DNA from: Paenibacillus typhae | Lineage (GTDB): Bacteria; Bacillota; Bacilli; Paenibacillales; Paenibacillaceae | Direction of reading: 5' to 3' | Assembly (NCBI RefSeq): GCF_900099765.1 | Contig: NZ_FNDX01000012.1 | Location: 1 to 64,000 of the forward strand | DNA: 64,000 nt | Part shown: piece by piece, positions 27,356 through 37,018 of the stretch | How positions within the stretch are numbered: position 1 is the stretch's first letter | Layout: the number at the start of each line of letters is the position of its first letter | Program-made: the position numbers and the translations under genes | The notes under the pieces: model-generated | Seen by the model: the letters and a program-made list of their open reading frames with translations, nothing else | The model's database searches: none | What the model was told of the DNA's origin: nothing

Positions 27356-27577
27356 ATGCTGATCCTTAGGGTGCTGGCAGGCTTGGCGCTGTTTATTCTT
27401 GGGCTTCTGTATCTTGTGCAGAGCAAAGTGACCGTGAACATTACCACACCTAATAAAGTGGAGACAAAAAAGTATACAAAAGGCGTTCCGCTGATTTTAT
27501 CCAGAATCGCCGGCATAGCCATGATGATTCTCGGTGTGCTGATCTGGATGTTCGGCTTCACGCATTTTTCTGATTGA
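27356..27577 (+). CDS. Small membrane protein, two helices
   Basis: 73 residues with hydrophobic helices at about 2-20 and 45-65, joined by a basic linker (NKVETKKYTKGVP). The start at 27356 is fixed by GAGGGGG 7 bases upstream; an ATG at 27311 has none. I do not recognise the family. It stands between the P-loop gene (divergent) and GH95. Confidence 0.6.
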   Translation: MLILRVLAGLALFILGLLYLVQSKVTVNITTPNKVETKKYTKGVPLILSRIAGIAMMILGVLIWMFGFTHFSD

Positions 27578-27692
27578 ATGATAGTTTTCTCCAAAAGAAA
27601 GATAGGATCGGACATTCATCCGGCTGCCCGGGGTTGCTAGGATTAGAAGGAAGGAGCAGCATCATCAACCGGATAAATGGAGGTTCTGACTA

Positions 27693-30080
27693 GTGAATAT
27701 ACAATTTTCTGCGCCTGCTGTCTATTGGACAGAGGCGCTGCCTGCAGGAAACGGCAATCTCGGGGCTATGGTATTTGGCGGGATTGAACGGGAACGGATT
27801 GCTTTAAACGAAGATACCCTCTGGTCAGGTTATCCCCGCGAATGGAACAACCCGGGAGCCAGGGAAGTATTGCCGGAGATAAGATCCCTGATTGCACAGG
27901 GCCGCTATGGGGAGGCGGATCAGCTCAGCAAGCAAATGATGGGACCTTATACACAGTCCTACCTGCCGCTGGGGGACCTGAATATTACGATGGAGCACGG
28001 GCAATCCGTAGAGCGGGGAAGCTACAGCCGGAAGCTGGATCTTTCAGCCGGCGTGGTCAGCGTACAATACGGGATCGGAGGTGTGCAGTACGCGCGCGAG
28101 GTGTTTGCCTCACATCCTGATCAGGTCATAGCCGTCAGGCTGACGGCCAGCAGGGAAGGCGCTCTGAGCTTCCTTGCCAGGCTGGACAGCCCGCTCCGCC
28201 ACAGCATCCGGCTGGAGCAGGAGCAGTTCACTATCTCCGGCCATGCTCCCGAGCATGTGGACCCGAATTATTATGCGTCTGCCGAGCCGGTCCGTTACGG
28301 GGATTCCGGAGCCTCCCGGGGGCTGCAATTCCAGGGAAGGCTTGCCGTCATACATGAGGGCGGAAGCCTGCATGCAGGAGTAGAAGGGCTGCATATCAGC
28401 GGGGCGACCTCGGCCACGCTGTACTTCAGCGCAGCGACAAGCTTCGATCCGCTGCTCAGGGCAAGCAGCCCGGAGCGTATTCCCGGAGAGGTGACCGCCC
28501 GGATTATTCAGGCGGCCGGCAGCAGGGAATACGCTGCGGTTCTGCAGGATCATCTGCAGGATCACCGCCCGCTTTTTGACAGAGTGAAGCTGCATCTCGG
28601 GCCAAGCAAAGCTCCTGCTGATCTGCCGACAGACCAGCGGATCGCCGAATACGGAAGCAGTGATCCGGGGCTGGTGGAGCTGCTGTTTCATTACGGCAGA
28701 TATCTGCTTATCGCCAGCTCCCGGCCGGGAACCCAGCCAGCGAACCTGCAGGGGATCTGGAACCAGGAGACCCGTGCTCCGTGGAGCTCCAACTATACGC
28801 TGAACATCAATGCCGAAATGAACTACTGGCCGGCCGAGGTGTGCAATCTGCCCGAGCTGCATGAGCCGTTCATTGATTATATCGGCGCTCTGGCGGTCAA
28901 CGGCCGGAAGACTGCCGAGGTTAACTACGGCGCCAGAGGCTGGGTTGCCCATCACAATTCCGACCTGTGGGCCCAGACGGGCCCGGCAGGCGCTTACGGT
29001 GACGGTGATCCGGTGTGGGCGTTCTGGCCTATGGGCGCGGTCTGGCTGACCCAGCATGTATGGGAGCATTATCTTTTCAGCGGAGATACGGATTTTCTGC
29101 GTGAGACCGCGTATCCGGTGATGAAGGATGCGGCGCTGTTCTGCCTGGACTGGCTGATTGAGAATGAGGCTGGAGAGCTGATAACGTCACCTTCCACCTC
29201 ACCGGAGCATAAATTCGCTGCCGGAGGCGGCCTGCATGCAGTCAGTGCAGCCGCAACGATGGATTTGTCACTGATTGCCGAACTGTTCAGCAACTGTATG
29301 GAATCAGCGGAACTCCTGCAGACGGATGAGGAATTCGCCGGGACCCTGGCGCGTGCGAAGGAGCGCATGCTGCCTCTGCGCGTTGACCGGCAGGGCAGGC
29401 TGCAGGAATGGTCTGAGGATTATCCGGAGGAGGACATTCATCACCGCCACGTCTCCCATCTGGTTGGTGTATATCCGGGCCGGCTGATCTCGGAGCAGTC
29501 AGCGCCTGAGCTGTTCCGGGCAGCCAGAACCTCGCTGGAGATCCGGGGAGACGGCGGAACAGGCTGGAGCCTGGGCTGGAAAATCAGCCTGTGGGCCCGC
29601 TTCAAGGACGGCAACCGGGCGGAGCGGCTGATTTCTAACCTGCTCACCCTTGTCAGGGAAAATGAGACGGTGCGTCAACGGGCCGCTGAGGGCGGTGTAT
29701 ACGCCAATTTGTTCGACGCTCATCCGCCGTTTCAGATTGACGGCAATTTTGCCGCCACTTCAGGCATTGCCGAGATGCTGCTGCAGTCCCATCAGGGATT
29801 CCTTGAGCTGCTGCCGGCGCTGCCGGACTCCTGGCCGGAAGGATACGTGAAAGGACTGCGGGCCAGAGGGGGCTATGAAGTGGATATAGACTGGAGCAAC
29901 GGAAGCTTGTCGGGGGCAGTTGTTACAGCTTCCCGCACACAAACCTGCCGGGTACTGGCCGGTCAGCAGATTCAGATCAGCGAAGCCGGAACCGGAGTGG
30001 GAAATGTTACGGTAAAGGATGGGATTGCCGAGTTTCCGGTTGAAGCCGGCAAGCGGTATATCCTCACCGTACAGGAATAG
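27693..30080 (+). CDS. Alpha-L-fucosidase, GH95
   Basis: An inverting hydrolase of alpha-1,2-linked fucose (some members take galactose); cytoplasmic by lack of a signal peptide. 795 residues: an N-terminal beta domain with LPAGNGNLGAMVFGG, a helical linker, an (alpha/alpha)6 barrel containing WNQETRAPWSSNYTLNINA and MNYWPAEVCNL, and the acid-side HRHVSHLVGVYPG. The start is GTG 27693, with TGGAGG 9 bases upstream. The AraC gene converging from the other side is its likely regulator. Fucose occurs on rhamnogalacturonan and xyloglucan side chains. Confidence 0.92.
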   Translation: MNIQFSAPAVYWTEALPAGNGNLGAMVFGGIERERIALNEDTLWSGYPREWNNPGAREVLPEIRSLIAQGRYGEADQLSKQMMGPYTQSYLPLGDLNITMEHGQSVERGSYSRKLDLSAGVVSVQYGIGGVQYAREVFASHPDQVIAVRLTASREGALSFLARLDSPLRHSIRLEQEQFTISGHAPEHVDPNYYASAEPVRYGDSGASRGLQFQGRLAVIHEGGSLHAGVEGLHISGATSATLYFSAATSFDPLLRASSPERIPGEVTARIIQAAGSREYAAVLQDHLQDHRPLFDRVKLHLGPSKAPADLPTDQRIAEYGSSDPGLVELLFHYGRYLLIASSRPGTQPANLQGIWNQETRAPWSSNYTLNINAEMNYWPAEVCNLPELHEPFIDYIGALAVNGRKTAEVNYGARGWVAHHNSDLWAQTGPAGAYGDGDPVWAFWPMGAVWLTQHVWEHYLFSGDTDFLRETAYPVMKDAALFCLDWLIENEAGELITSPSTSPEHKFAAGGGLHAVSAAATMDLSLIAELFSNCMESAELLQTDEEFAGTLARAKERMLPLRVDRQGRLQEWSEDYPEEDIHHRHVSHLVGVYPGRLISEQSAPELFRAARTSLEIRGDGGTGWSLGWKISLWARFKDGNRAERLISNLLTLVRENETVRQRAAEGGVYANLFDAHPPFQIDGNFAATSGIAEMLLQSHQGFLELLPALPDSWPEGYVKGLRARGGYEVDIDWSNGSLSGAVVTASRTQTCRVLAGQQIQISEAGTGVGNVTVKDGIAEFPVEAGKRYILTVQE

Positions 30081-30091
30081 TCTATTCAACC

Positions 30092-30119
30092 CAAAAAACC
30101 TCATTGCTGAGGTTTTTTG
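30092..30119. terminator. Terminator shared by GH95 and the AraC gene end
   Basis: AAAAAACCTCA TTGC TGAGGTTTTTT. The stop codon of the convergent AraC gene (30101-30103) lies within the hairpin, so the last codons of that gene double as the GH95 terminator. Confidence 0.85.
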
Positions 30120-30994
30120 GCGTTTACCGGCAGCTGTTCCGGGCTGAAGGCCAGCCGGTAGGCTGAGGGCGAGAAGCCGGTAAACGCCTTGAAGGTTCTG
30201 GATAAATAGGAGATGTCGGGTATGCCTACCCTGTCGCCGATTTCCGACAGCAGAAGATTCGTCGTTGCAAGCAGCAGCTTGGCTTCCTCGAGTCTTTTTT
30301 TATTGATATATTGAATCGGGGAGGTCCCGAACTGCCGTTTGAACACACGGATAAAGTAATTAGGCTGCAGGTGCGCCAGCTCAGCCAGCTCTTCTATGGT
30401 CAGATTCCGGTGATAGCAGCGCTGAATATGCGAGATGACCTGCTGAAGCGGCTCAGATACCGCTGCCGGCCTGAGGCCTTGCGGGGTTACAGCACTCCGT
30501 TCCAGGTAGTGGGCTATAAGCTTTAGCATGGCGGATTTGACGAGCAGCGGACCGGTGAGAGCAGAATCCTTGTGGTGCTTCAGCAGTTCACGGAAAAGCT
30601 CAATTGGCCCGCTGTCCTGCTCCGTGTCGATCCAAAGCGGCGTCTGCAGCAGATCAAACAGATTGCGTTCTCCGATCCGCGCGGTAAAATGGCACCAGTA
30701 CTTCGTGTACCGGAGCCCGGAGGTATAAGAAAAGGACTGCTTGACGCCCTGCGGCATCAGGAACCATTCCCCGGGCTGCGGACTGAACTCGGCATCGCCG
30801 ATTTTCAGCCAGCCCTCCCCTTCACATATCAGGTAAAACTTGTTGTAGTCGGGTGTGTAATCCAGCTCCCGCCAGTCAGTCCACACCTGATTGTATCCTG
30901 CGGCCGTTACGTGTACCTCCAGATTCTCCAAATACATGCGGGTTAATTGCTGATTGTTCACATTCATACTCTCCGTTCCGTAAGCAGTGGACAT
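30101..30994 (-). CDS. AraC-family regulator, next to GH95
   Basis: About 297 residues: a cupin-type N-terminal domain and two helix-turn-helix motifs (IEELAELAHLQPNYFIRVFK and SEIGDRVGIPDISYLSRTFK, then SPSAYR). The start is uncertain. The first ATG (30994) has no clear RBS, while GTG 30961 has GGAG 9 bases upstream. It is probably the regulator of the convergent fucosidase gene. Confidence 0.85.
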   Translation of the reverse strand: MSTAYGTESMNVNNQQLTRMYLENLEVHVTAAGYNQVWTDWRELDYTPDYNKFYLICEGEGWLKIGDAEFSPQPGEWFLMPQGVKQSFSYTSGLRYTKYWCHFTARIGERNLFDLLQTPLWIDTEQDSGPIELFRELLKHHKDSALTGPLLVKSAMLKLIAHYLERSAVTPQGLRPAAVSEPLQQVISHIQRCYHRNLTIEELAELAHLQPNYFIRVFKRQFGTSPIQYINKKRLEEAKLLLATTNLLLSEIGDRVGIPDISYLSRTFKAFTGFSPSAYRLAFSPEQLPVNAKKPQQ

Positions 30995-31202
30995 CCTGAA
31001 TTCTCTCAGATGATTTTAGCATGCATTGCCGGAATTCAGCCATTATTTGATAGGTATCCCGGGGTTCCGGGACTTTCCGTAATCCATTATTTACAAAAGG
31101 GGCGGGTCAGCGTACAGTTCAGATAGAGAATATTTATATAGGCAAAGCGTTTAGGGGGCTCTTTTGAATATATATAGCTGCTAATGTAAAGGGAGGACAG
31201 TA

Positions 31203-32390
31203 ATGGCATACAGTGAAGTTGATTTGCGCGCATCATTAACGTTATCGGTCCCGGTTATTCTGGACTGTCATTATCAGTCCATAAGGGGGAAGAATAGCGG
31301 TTTTGCCTCGTTTATTGAAACGAATAAGGAGCTGCTGGATTCTAGCTTTACTATGATTTTATTACATATAATAGAGGCCTTGCACATGAACGCCGATGAA
31401 TATAGACAATTTCTGGATAATTTACACAGGGAGGGTGTCCAGCAGGGGATCTTCCTTGCCGACATCATCGGCGAGCACTTTGATATGATGCTGGAACTCA
31501 GCAAGGATCTGAATCTGACAGCCCAGAACATCATGTTCGGGATTATCGAGGAGAAGGTCGATAACTCCGTGAACCGGCTGTTTTTTAACGGCCGTCTGAT
31601 GGAATGCAATTGGGTCCGGTTTACCGGCTTCGCCCAAGGCTATTTGTCTAACAAAAATGAGGAAATTGACACCCTGCATGAGCAAAAAATAGCAGTAATG
31701 GGACAGATGGCGGCAGGAATGGCACATGAAATCCGCAATCCGCTGGCTTCTATTAAGGGCTTCGCCCAGCTTATCCGCAACCGGCTAAATGAACCCGAGA
31801 TCCAGGCTGCAGAATTAAGAACCTATCTGGATATTACGATTAAGGAGATTGACAACCTAAACAAACTGGTCACGGATTTTCTTGTGCTCTCCCGTAAGGG
31901 TGACAGCCTGCAAAGAGAGGGTGAAATTTTTAATGTAATTGAAGTTATACACCGGGTTGTGAATATCGTGAATCCGCTTATTTTCAATGATAACATAGTT
32001 ATTAATTTGGACTATTCTGCAGAACAGGTATGCACGCTGGGAAGCGCCTCGCAGCTGGAGCAGGTCTTTCTGAATATTTTGAAGAACAGCATCGATGCCT
32101 TCACAGCCTGCAGCGGCCGAATTGACGTTACCATTACAACGCACGATGAGACGGACGAAATTATCCTGGTGTTTGCCGATAACGGGTCTGGTATATCGAA
32201 GGACAGGCTAAACCGGATCTTTGATCCGTTTTTTACCACGAAGCAAAAAGGAACCGGTATCGGGTTGTCCATCTGCAAACAATTAATCGAAATGTACGGC
32301 GGACAGATCCAGGTGAATTCCGAATTAAACGTGGGTACGAGTGTGAAGGTCAGCCTGCCGCTGGTCAGCGAGTGTGCTGCCTGTCTATAG
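31203..32390 (+). CDS. Orphan cytoplasmic sensor histidine kinase (sporulation-kinase-like)
   Basis: 395 residues, no transmembrane segment. A helical N-terminal sensor region (1-150) of unknown ligand is followed by the H box GMAHEIRNPLASIKG (His175), the N box NILKNSIDAF, and the G boxes ADNGSGIS and GTGIGLSICK. This arrangement is typical of the kinases that feed the Spo0F phosphorelay in spore formers, but the target is inferred. No response regulator is adjacent. AGGGAGGA lies just before the ATG. Confidence 0.82.
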   Translation: MAYSEVDLRASLTLSVPVILDCHYQSIRGKNSGFASFIETNKELLDSSFTMILLHIIEALHMNADEYRQFLDNLHREGVQQGIFLADIIGEHFDMMLELSKDLNLTAQNIMFGIIEEKVDNSVNRLFFNGRLMECNWVRFTGFAQGYLSNKNEEIDTLHEQKIAVMGQMAAGMAHEIRNPLASIKGFAQLIRNRLNEPEIQAAELRTYLDITIKEIDNLNKLVTDFLVLSRKGDSLQREGEIFNVIEVIHRVVNIVNPLIFNDNIVINLDYSAEQVCTLGSASQLEQVFLNILKNSIDAFTACSGRIDVTITTHDETDEIILVFADNGSGISKDRLNRIFDPFFTTKQKGTGIGLSICKQLIEMYGGQIQVNSELNVGTSVKVSLPLVSECAACL

Positions 32391-32432
32391 GGGGATGCAT
32401 CATAAGCCGCGTGAGTATAAGAATGCAGAAGG

Positions 32433-32458
32433 GGACCTGCCGGGAGGCGGGTCTTTTT
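32433..32458 (+). terminator. Terminator of the histidine kinase gene
   Basis: GACCTGCC GGGA GGCGGGTC followed by TTTTT, about 45 bases past the stop codon. Confidence 0.8.
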
Positions 32459-32523
32459 GTTATAGGTGAAGCAGAAAGGAGGCGACCGGCGGGAATGGTT
32501 CTATATGTAGATTTAAAATTAAG

Positions 32524-32667
32524 TTAATATATTTATTAATTAAATATCGGGTTCTGATTCAGTATAATGATATTTATTCCTATGATTCAGCAATAATGGA
32601 TTGACTCCTTCCAGATCATCTGCCTATAATATTTTTATAATTATAAATATATTAATAAATATATTAA
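32524..32667. promoter_or_regulatory. Three 12-bp AT-rich operator-like sites before the arabinosidase operon
   Basis: TTAATATATTTA occurs at 32524-32535, and its exact reverse complement occurs twice in tandem at 32644-32655 and 32656-32667. They lie in the 310-base gap before GH51. A one-mismatch copy (45316-45327) sits in the promoter region of the ArsR-type regulator at 45350. I infer shared regulation; simple AT-richness is the main alternative. Confidence 0.45.
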
Positions 32668-32700
32668 CTAAATAAGTTTATGCAGAGAGGACCCAAACCA

Positions 32701-35085
32701 ATGGATAAACAGACCAAGCTGAAGGTGTATGCGCAACAAATGGGAGCCCCGCTGGGTGATTTGTTCGGCATTTTCTTTGAAGATCTCAACCATGCCGCCG
32801 ACGGGGGATTGTATGCGGAGCTGGTCCAGAACCGCTCGTTTGAATTTGATCCCATTGATCATCCCTCCTACCACGCTTTGACAGCCTGGGAAAAGGCAGA
32901 GCGCGGCGGCGGGCGTGCGGAGCTGAGCATCGCGAGCGAATCCCCGTTCCATCCCAAAAACCCGCACTATGCGGTAATTGAGATAATCGAGCCTGGGGAG
33001 GGTGTGGGCCTGTCCAATACCGGCTTCAATACAGGTATTCCGGTAAAGGAAGGTGAGCATTACCTGTTCTCGCTCTATGCACGGCGCAGTGACAGCTTCA
33101 GCACACCGGTACGTGTCCTCATTGAAGACAGCAAAGGGGCGGTATGTGCCTCAGCTGAGCTGACCGTAGAGTCTTATCAGTGGCAGAAATATGAAGCCGT
33201 TCTCACGGCCGGCTGCACCGACAATGCCTGCAGGCTGGTCATTTTGACTGGCGGGCAGGGCAGTCTTGAGGTTGATCTGGTATCGTTGTTCCCACAGAAG
33301 ACCTATCTCGGCCGCCGCAACGGGCTGCGGGAGGATATTGCCGTGCTGCTGGCGGATATGAAGCCGAAATTTATGCGTTTCCCCGGCGGCTGCCTTGTTC
33401 ATGACGGGTCGCTGAACCCGGATGACCGGAATTCGATGTACCGCTGGAAGAATACTATCGGGGAGCTTGCTGCACGCCCGGCGAGACGGAATAACTGGCA
33501 GTACAATCAGACGCTGGGTCTGGGCTACTATGAATACTTCCAGTTTTGCGAAGACATCGGGGCCAAAGCCATTCCTGTTCTGCCGGGCGGCTATGATCCC
33601 CACCACAAGCGGATCGTTCCCCTTGACGAGCTCGGACCGTGGATTCAGGATGCACTGGACCTGATTGAATTCGCCACAGGCGATGCAACGACGGAGTGGG
33701 GCGGAATCCGCAGCTCGCTCGGCCATCCCGAGCCCTTCGGGCTGGAATACATCGCGATCGGCAACGAGGAGGTCGGCGAGCCGTTCTTTGAGCGGTATCC
33801 GTATTTCCATAAGGCGATCAAGGAGCGGTATCCTCATATTCAGGTAATCAACAGCAGCGGTCCGTTTGCTGCCGGCGGCGAATATGAGCGGGGCTGGGCC
33901 TCGGCAAGAGAACACGGCTCGGATCTGGTTGACGAGCATTACTACCAGTCCCCGGAGTGGTTCCTGGCCAACATGGACCGGTATGACAGTTTCAAGGGTG
34001 ATGAGCCCAAGGTGTTCCTGGGTGAATATGCTTCATGGGGCAATACCTACTATAACGCTCTAGTAGAAGCTGCGTTCATGACCCGGCTGGAGCGAAATGC
34101 CCATGCTGTCGGCCTGGCCTGCTACGCGCCGATGCTATGCAATGTCGACTATGTTAACTGGAAGCCGGATATGATCTGGTTCAATAACCATGAGGTGTTC
34201 GGTACGCCGAATTATTATGTACAGAAGCTGTTTATGAACCATCAGGGGGACCGGGTCCTGAGAATCGCTGCCGAGAATCTTCCGGAGAAGCCGGAGCCTG
34301 TTCAGGAGCCGGTGAAGGGCAGCATTGTCCTGGCTGCCGAGAAATCTGCCGTTACGTACAGCAACATTACGCTGACCAACAATCTTACAGGTGAGCAGAA
34401 GATGATCGAAGCGAATGTGGAGCTTAATGATACGGAAGGCACTGTGAGCAAGGAGGAAGAGCAGCGTTCCTTCCTGCTGGGGGAAACGGACTGGAGTGAT
34501 TATACGCTCAGATTGACTGCCCGCAAAACAGGCGGCGTCCGCGCCTTCCTGATCTTCTTCGGCATGCAGGATATCAAGAACCGGCTGAACTGGGAGCTTG
34601 GCGGTTGGCAGAACCAGGACAGCACGCTGAGTGCGGTCGTTAACGGGCGTGGCTCCTGCCTGACCCAGAGCCTGTTCACCGTAGAGAATGATACCGATTA
34701 TGAGCTGGAGCTGCATGTCAGCGGCCGCGTGATTACGGCTTCGATAAACGGGGCTGTTATCAACTCGGCGGAAGACCGTGTGCCGGACATTCAGCCGCTG
34801 TATTATACGGCAAGTGTGGAGGAGGCAACCGGTGATGTGATCGTCAAGGCGGTCAACGTGCTGGACACTCCGCTTCCGGTTACAGTCGAACTGCAGGAAT
34901 TGGCCGCAGCTTCTTACCAGGCTGAGGTCCATGAGCTGTCGGGAGTGGAGCTGGATGCGGAGAACAGCTTTGCCGAGCCGCTGAAGGTCAGCCCGTCCAG
35001 CCGGACGATTGCCTTTGAAGGAGGCAGCTTTGATTATGAGTTCCCGGCACATTCGGTTACTGTGTTCAGAGTACAGAAGGCTTAA
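32701..35085 (+). CDS. Alpha-L-arabinofuranosidase, GH51
   Basis: Releases alpha-L-arabinofuranose from arabinan or arabinoxylan fragments; no signal peptide. 794 residues: a GH51 barrel start (GIFFEDLNHAADGGLYAELVQNRSFE, split by an inserted CBM4-like beta domain at about 60-210), the acid/base Glu in AIGNEEVG, the nucleophile Glu in FLGEYASW, and a C-terminal beta domain. The start at 32701 follows AGAGG at 10 bases; a longer frame from 32680 lacks an RBS. It is first gene of a GH51-GH43-GH43 operon. Confidence 0.9.
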   Translation: MDKQTKLKVYAQQMGAPLGDLFGIFFEDLNHAADGGLYAELVQNRSFEFDPIDHPSYHALTAWEKAERGGGRAELSIASESPFHPKNPHYAVIEIIEPGEGVGLSNTGFNTGIPVKEGEHYLFSLYARRSDSFSTPVRVLIEDSKGAVCASAELTVESYQWQKYEAVLTAGCTDNACRLVILTGGQGSLEVDLVSLFPQKTYLGRRNGLREDIAVLLADMKPKFMRFPGGCLVHDGSLNPDDRNSMYRWKNTIGELAARPARRNNWQYNQTLGLGYYEYFQFCEDIGAKAIPVLPGGYDPHHKRIVPLDELGPWIQDALDLIEFATGDATTEWGGIRSSLGHPEPFGLEYIAIGNEEVGEPFFERYPYFHKAIKERYPHIQVINSSGPFAAGGEYERGWASAREHGSDLVDEHYYQSPEWFLANMDRYDSFKGDEPKVFLGEYASWGNTYYNALVEAAFMTRLERNAHAVGLACYAPMLCNVDYVNWKPDMIWFNNHEVFGTPNYYVQKLFMNHQGDRVLRIAAENLPEKPEPVQEPVKGSIVLAAEKSAVTYSNITLTNNLTGEQKMIEANVELNDTEGTVSKEEEQRSFLLGETDWSDYTLRLTARKTGGVRAFLIFFGMQDIKNRLNWELGGWQNQDSTLSAVVNGRGSCLTQSLFTVENDTDYELELHVSGRVITASINGAVINSAEDRVPDIQPLYYTASVEEATGDVIVKAVNVLDTPLPVTVELQELAAASYQAEVHELSGVELDAENSFAEPLKVSPSSRTIAFEGGSFDYEFPAHSVTVFRVQKA

Positions 35086-35148
35086 GCCAAACGAAAGGCC
35101 CGCTTTTCGCCATTACATTATCTATTAATCCCGCAGGGAGGGTTCATC

Positions 35149-36963
35149 TTGTCAGAATCGAAACCAACGTATTCCGGTTATCTGTTAGTTCATTTTATCG
35201 GGGAGCAGCCTGATGGGGAACAGGTCTATTTCTCTTACAGCGAGAACGGCCTGCACTGGAAGGATCTGAATGGAGGCCTGCCGGTGCTGCGTTCAGAGCT
35301 GGGGGAAAAGGGGGCCAGAGATCCCTTTATCGTCCGTTCGCCCAAGGAAGGGAAATTCTATCTGGTCGCCACCGATCTGCGCATTGCCAGCGGCAAGGGC
35401 TGGGGTGCGGCAGTTGAGGAGGGAAGCCGTGATATTATCGTCTGGGAATCCGCCGACCTTGTGAACTGGTCAGAGCCTTGGCCGGTTACTGTCGGGGTGG
35501 AAGGAGCCGGCTGCGTGTGGGCTCCGGAAGCCATCTATGACCAGGCTGCGGATGAATTTCTGGTATTCTGGGCTTCCGCTACACAGGAGCCGCAGGAAAG
35601 CGCCCGGAAGCACAAAATCTACAGCTCGCGCACGAAGGACTTCCGTACCTTCAGGCCGGCGGAGAAATATATTGAACGCGACAACCATATTATTGATACT
35701 ACAATTATTGAGGCAGGCGGCAAGTATTACCGCTATTCCAAGGATGAGACAACGAAGAATATCCGGGTAGAGGAAGGCGTATCGCTGGATAAGGATGCCT
35801 TCCACTATGTAGACGCTCCTGTTCTGGAAGCCATTATGGGCGTGGAAGGACCGGAAATCTTCAAGCTGAACGGGCGTGAGGAGTGGTGCCTGATCGTGGA
35901 CCGCTATGCGGAGGGGAAGGGCTATCTGCCGCTTCTAACCTCTGACCTCGGCAGCGGCGAGTTCCGGGTGCTGGAAGACAATGAGTTTGACCTCGGCAGA
36001 AACAAAAAGCGCCATGGCGGCGTGCTGCCGATCACCTTTGAAGAGTCCAGCCTGCTGCTGCAGGCCTTCGGAGACGGCCATCAGGTGCTGCCGGGGCAAT
36101 TCGCTGACCCGGATCTGGCCAAGTTCGGTGAGCGTTACTATCTGTATCCGACAACAGACGGCTTTACCGGCTGGTCGGGAACGCAGTTCCATGTCTTCTC
36201 TTCGGATGATCTGAAGCTGTGGAAGGACGAAGGCGTCATTCTGGATCTGGCAACCGATGATGTGCCGTGGGCAGTCAGCAGCGCCTGGGCTCCGTGCATC
36301 GCCAGCAAGGACGGCCGCTATTTCTATTATTTCTGCGGCAAAAAACCGGACGGTGAGAGTGCGATCGGTGTAGCGGTCGCCGATGCTCCTGCCGGACCGT
36401 TCACTGCACAGCCGGAGCCGCTCATTACCATGGGGCAGCTGCAGCGGCTGGGAATCGTCATGGGGCAGGCGATTGACCCGTCCATTTATGCCGAGGATGA
36501 CGGCAAGGTATATCTTTTGTTCGGAAACAGTCATGCGGCGATTGTTGAGCTGGGCGCAGATATGATTACGGTGGTTGAAGACACCATGCGCAATCTGGAA
36601 GGGCTGCATGACTTCCGTGAAGCAGTCACCGTGCTCAAACGGGACGGGCTGTATCATTTCACCTGGTCCTGTGACGATACAGGCAGCGAAGATTATCATG
36701 TGAACTATGGAACGGCGGAGCAGCTGTACGGGCCGGTAACTTATCAGTATACGGTTCTAAGCAAAAACAAGGACAAGGATATGCTCGGCACCGCCCATCA
36801 CTCCATTATGATGGACAAGGATACCGGAAAGTACTGGATCGCCTATCACCGGTTTGTTACACCGCTGACCCGGTTCAACGACTATAAGGGAATCCACCGG
36901 GAAACCTGCATAGATCCGTTAAGCTTTGGCGGGAACGGGCTGATGCAGCCGGTGAAGCTTTAG
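35149..36963 (+). CDS. Tandem GH43-type protein (two beta-propeller halves)
   Basis: 604 residues. The N-terminal half (about 1-295) has ARDPFIVRSPKEGKFYLVATDL and VWAPEAIY. The C-terminal half (about 305-604) has FADPDLAKFGERYYLYPTTDG and SAWAPCIA. Each carries the Asp and Glu/Asp blade motifs of GH43-like five-bladed propellers. Family members cleave arabinose or xylose side chains. Whether both halves are active cannot be told. The start is TTG 35149, with AGGGAGGG 6 bases upstream. It is 63 bases from GH51, in the same operon. Confidence 0.85.
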   Translation: MSESKPTYSGYLLVHFIGEQPDGEQVYFSYSENGLHWKDLNGGLPVLRSELGEKGARDPFIVRSPKEGKFYLVATDLRIASGKGWGAAVEEGSRDIIVWESADLVNWSEPWPVTVGVEGAGCVWAPEAIYDQAADEFLVFWASATQEPQESARKHKIYSSRTKDFRTFRPAEKYIERDNHIIDTTIIEAGGKYYRYSKDETTKNIRVEEGVSLDKDAFHYVDAPVLEAIMGVEGPEIFKLNGREEWCLIVDRYAEGKGYLPLLTSDLGSGEFRVLEDNEFDLGRNKKRHGGVLPITFEESSLLLQAFGDGHQVLPGQFADPDLAKFGERYYLYPTTDGFTGWSGTQFHVFSSDDLKLWKDEGVILDLATDDVPWAVSSAWAPCIASKDGRYFYYFCGKKPDGESAIGVAVADAPAGPFTAQPEPLITMGQLQRLGIVMGQAIDPSIYAEDDGKVYLLFGNSHAAIVELGADMITVVEDTMRNLEGLHDFREAVTVLKRDGLYHFTWSCDDTGSEDYHVNYGTAEQLYGPVTYQYTVLSKNKDKDMLGTAHHSIMMDKDTGKYWIAYHRFVTPLTRFNDYKGIHRETCIDPLSFGGNGLMQPVKL

Positions 36964-37018
36964 AAGCAGGATGCAAAGGTCCATTATGAATTCAGATAAA
37001 ACCAGGAGGTTGCCAGAT

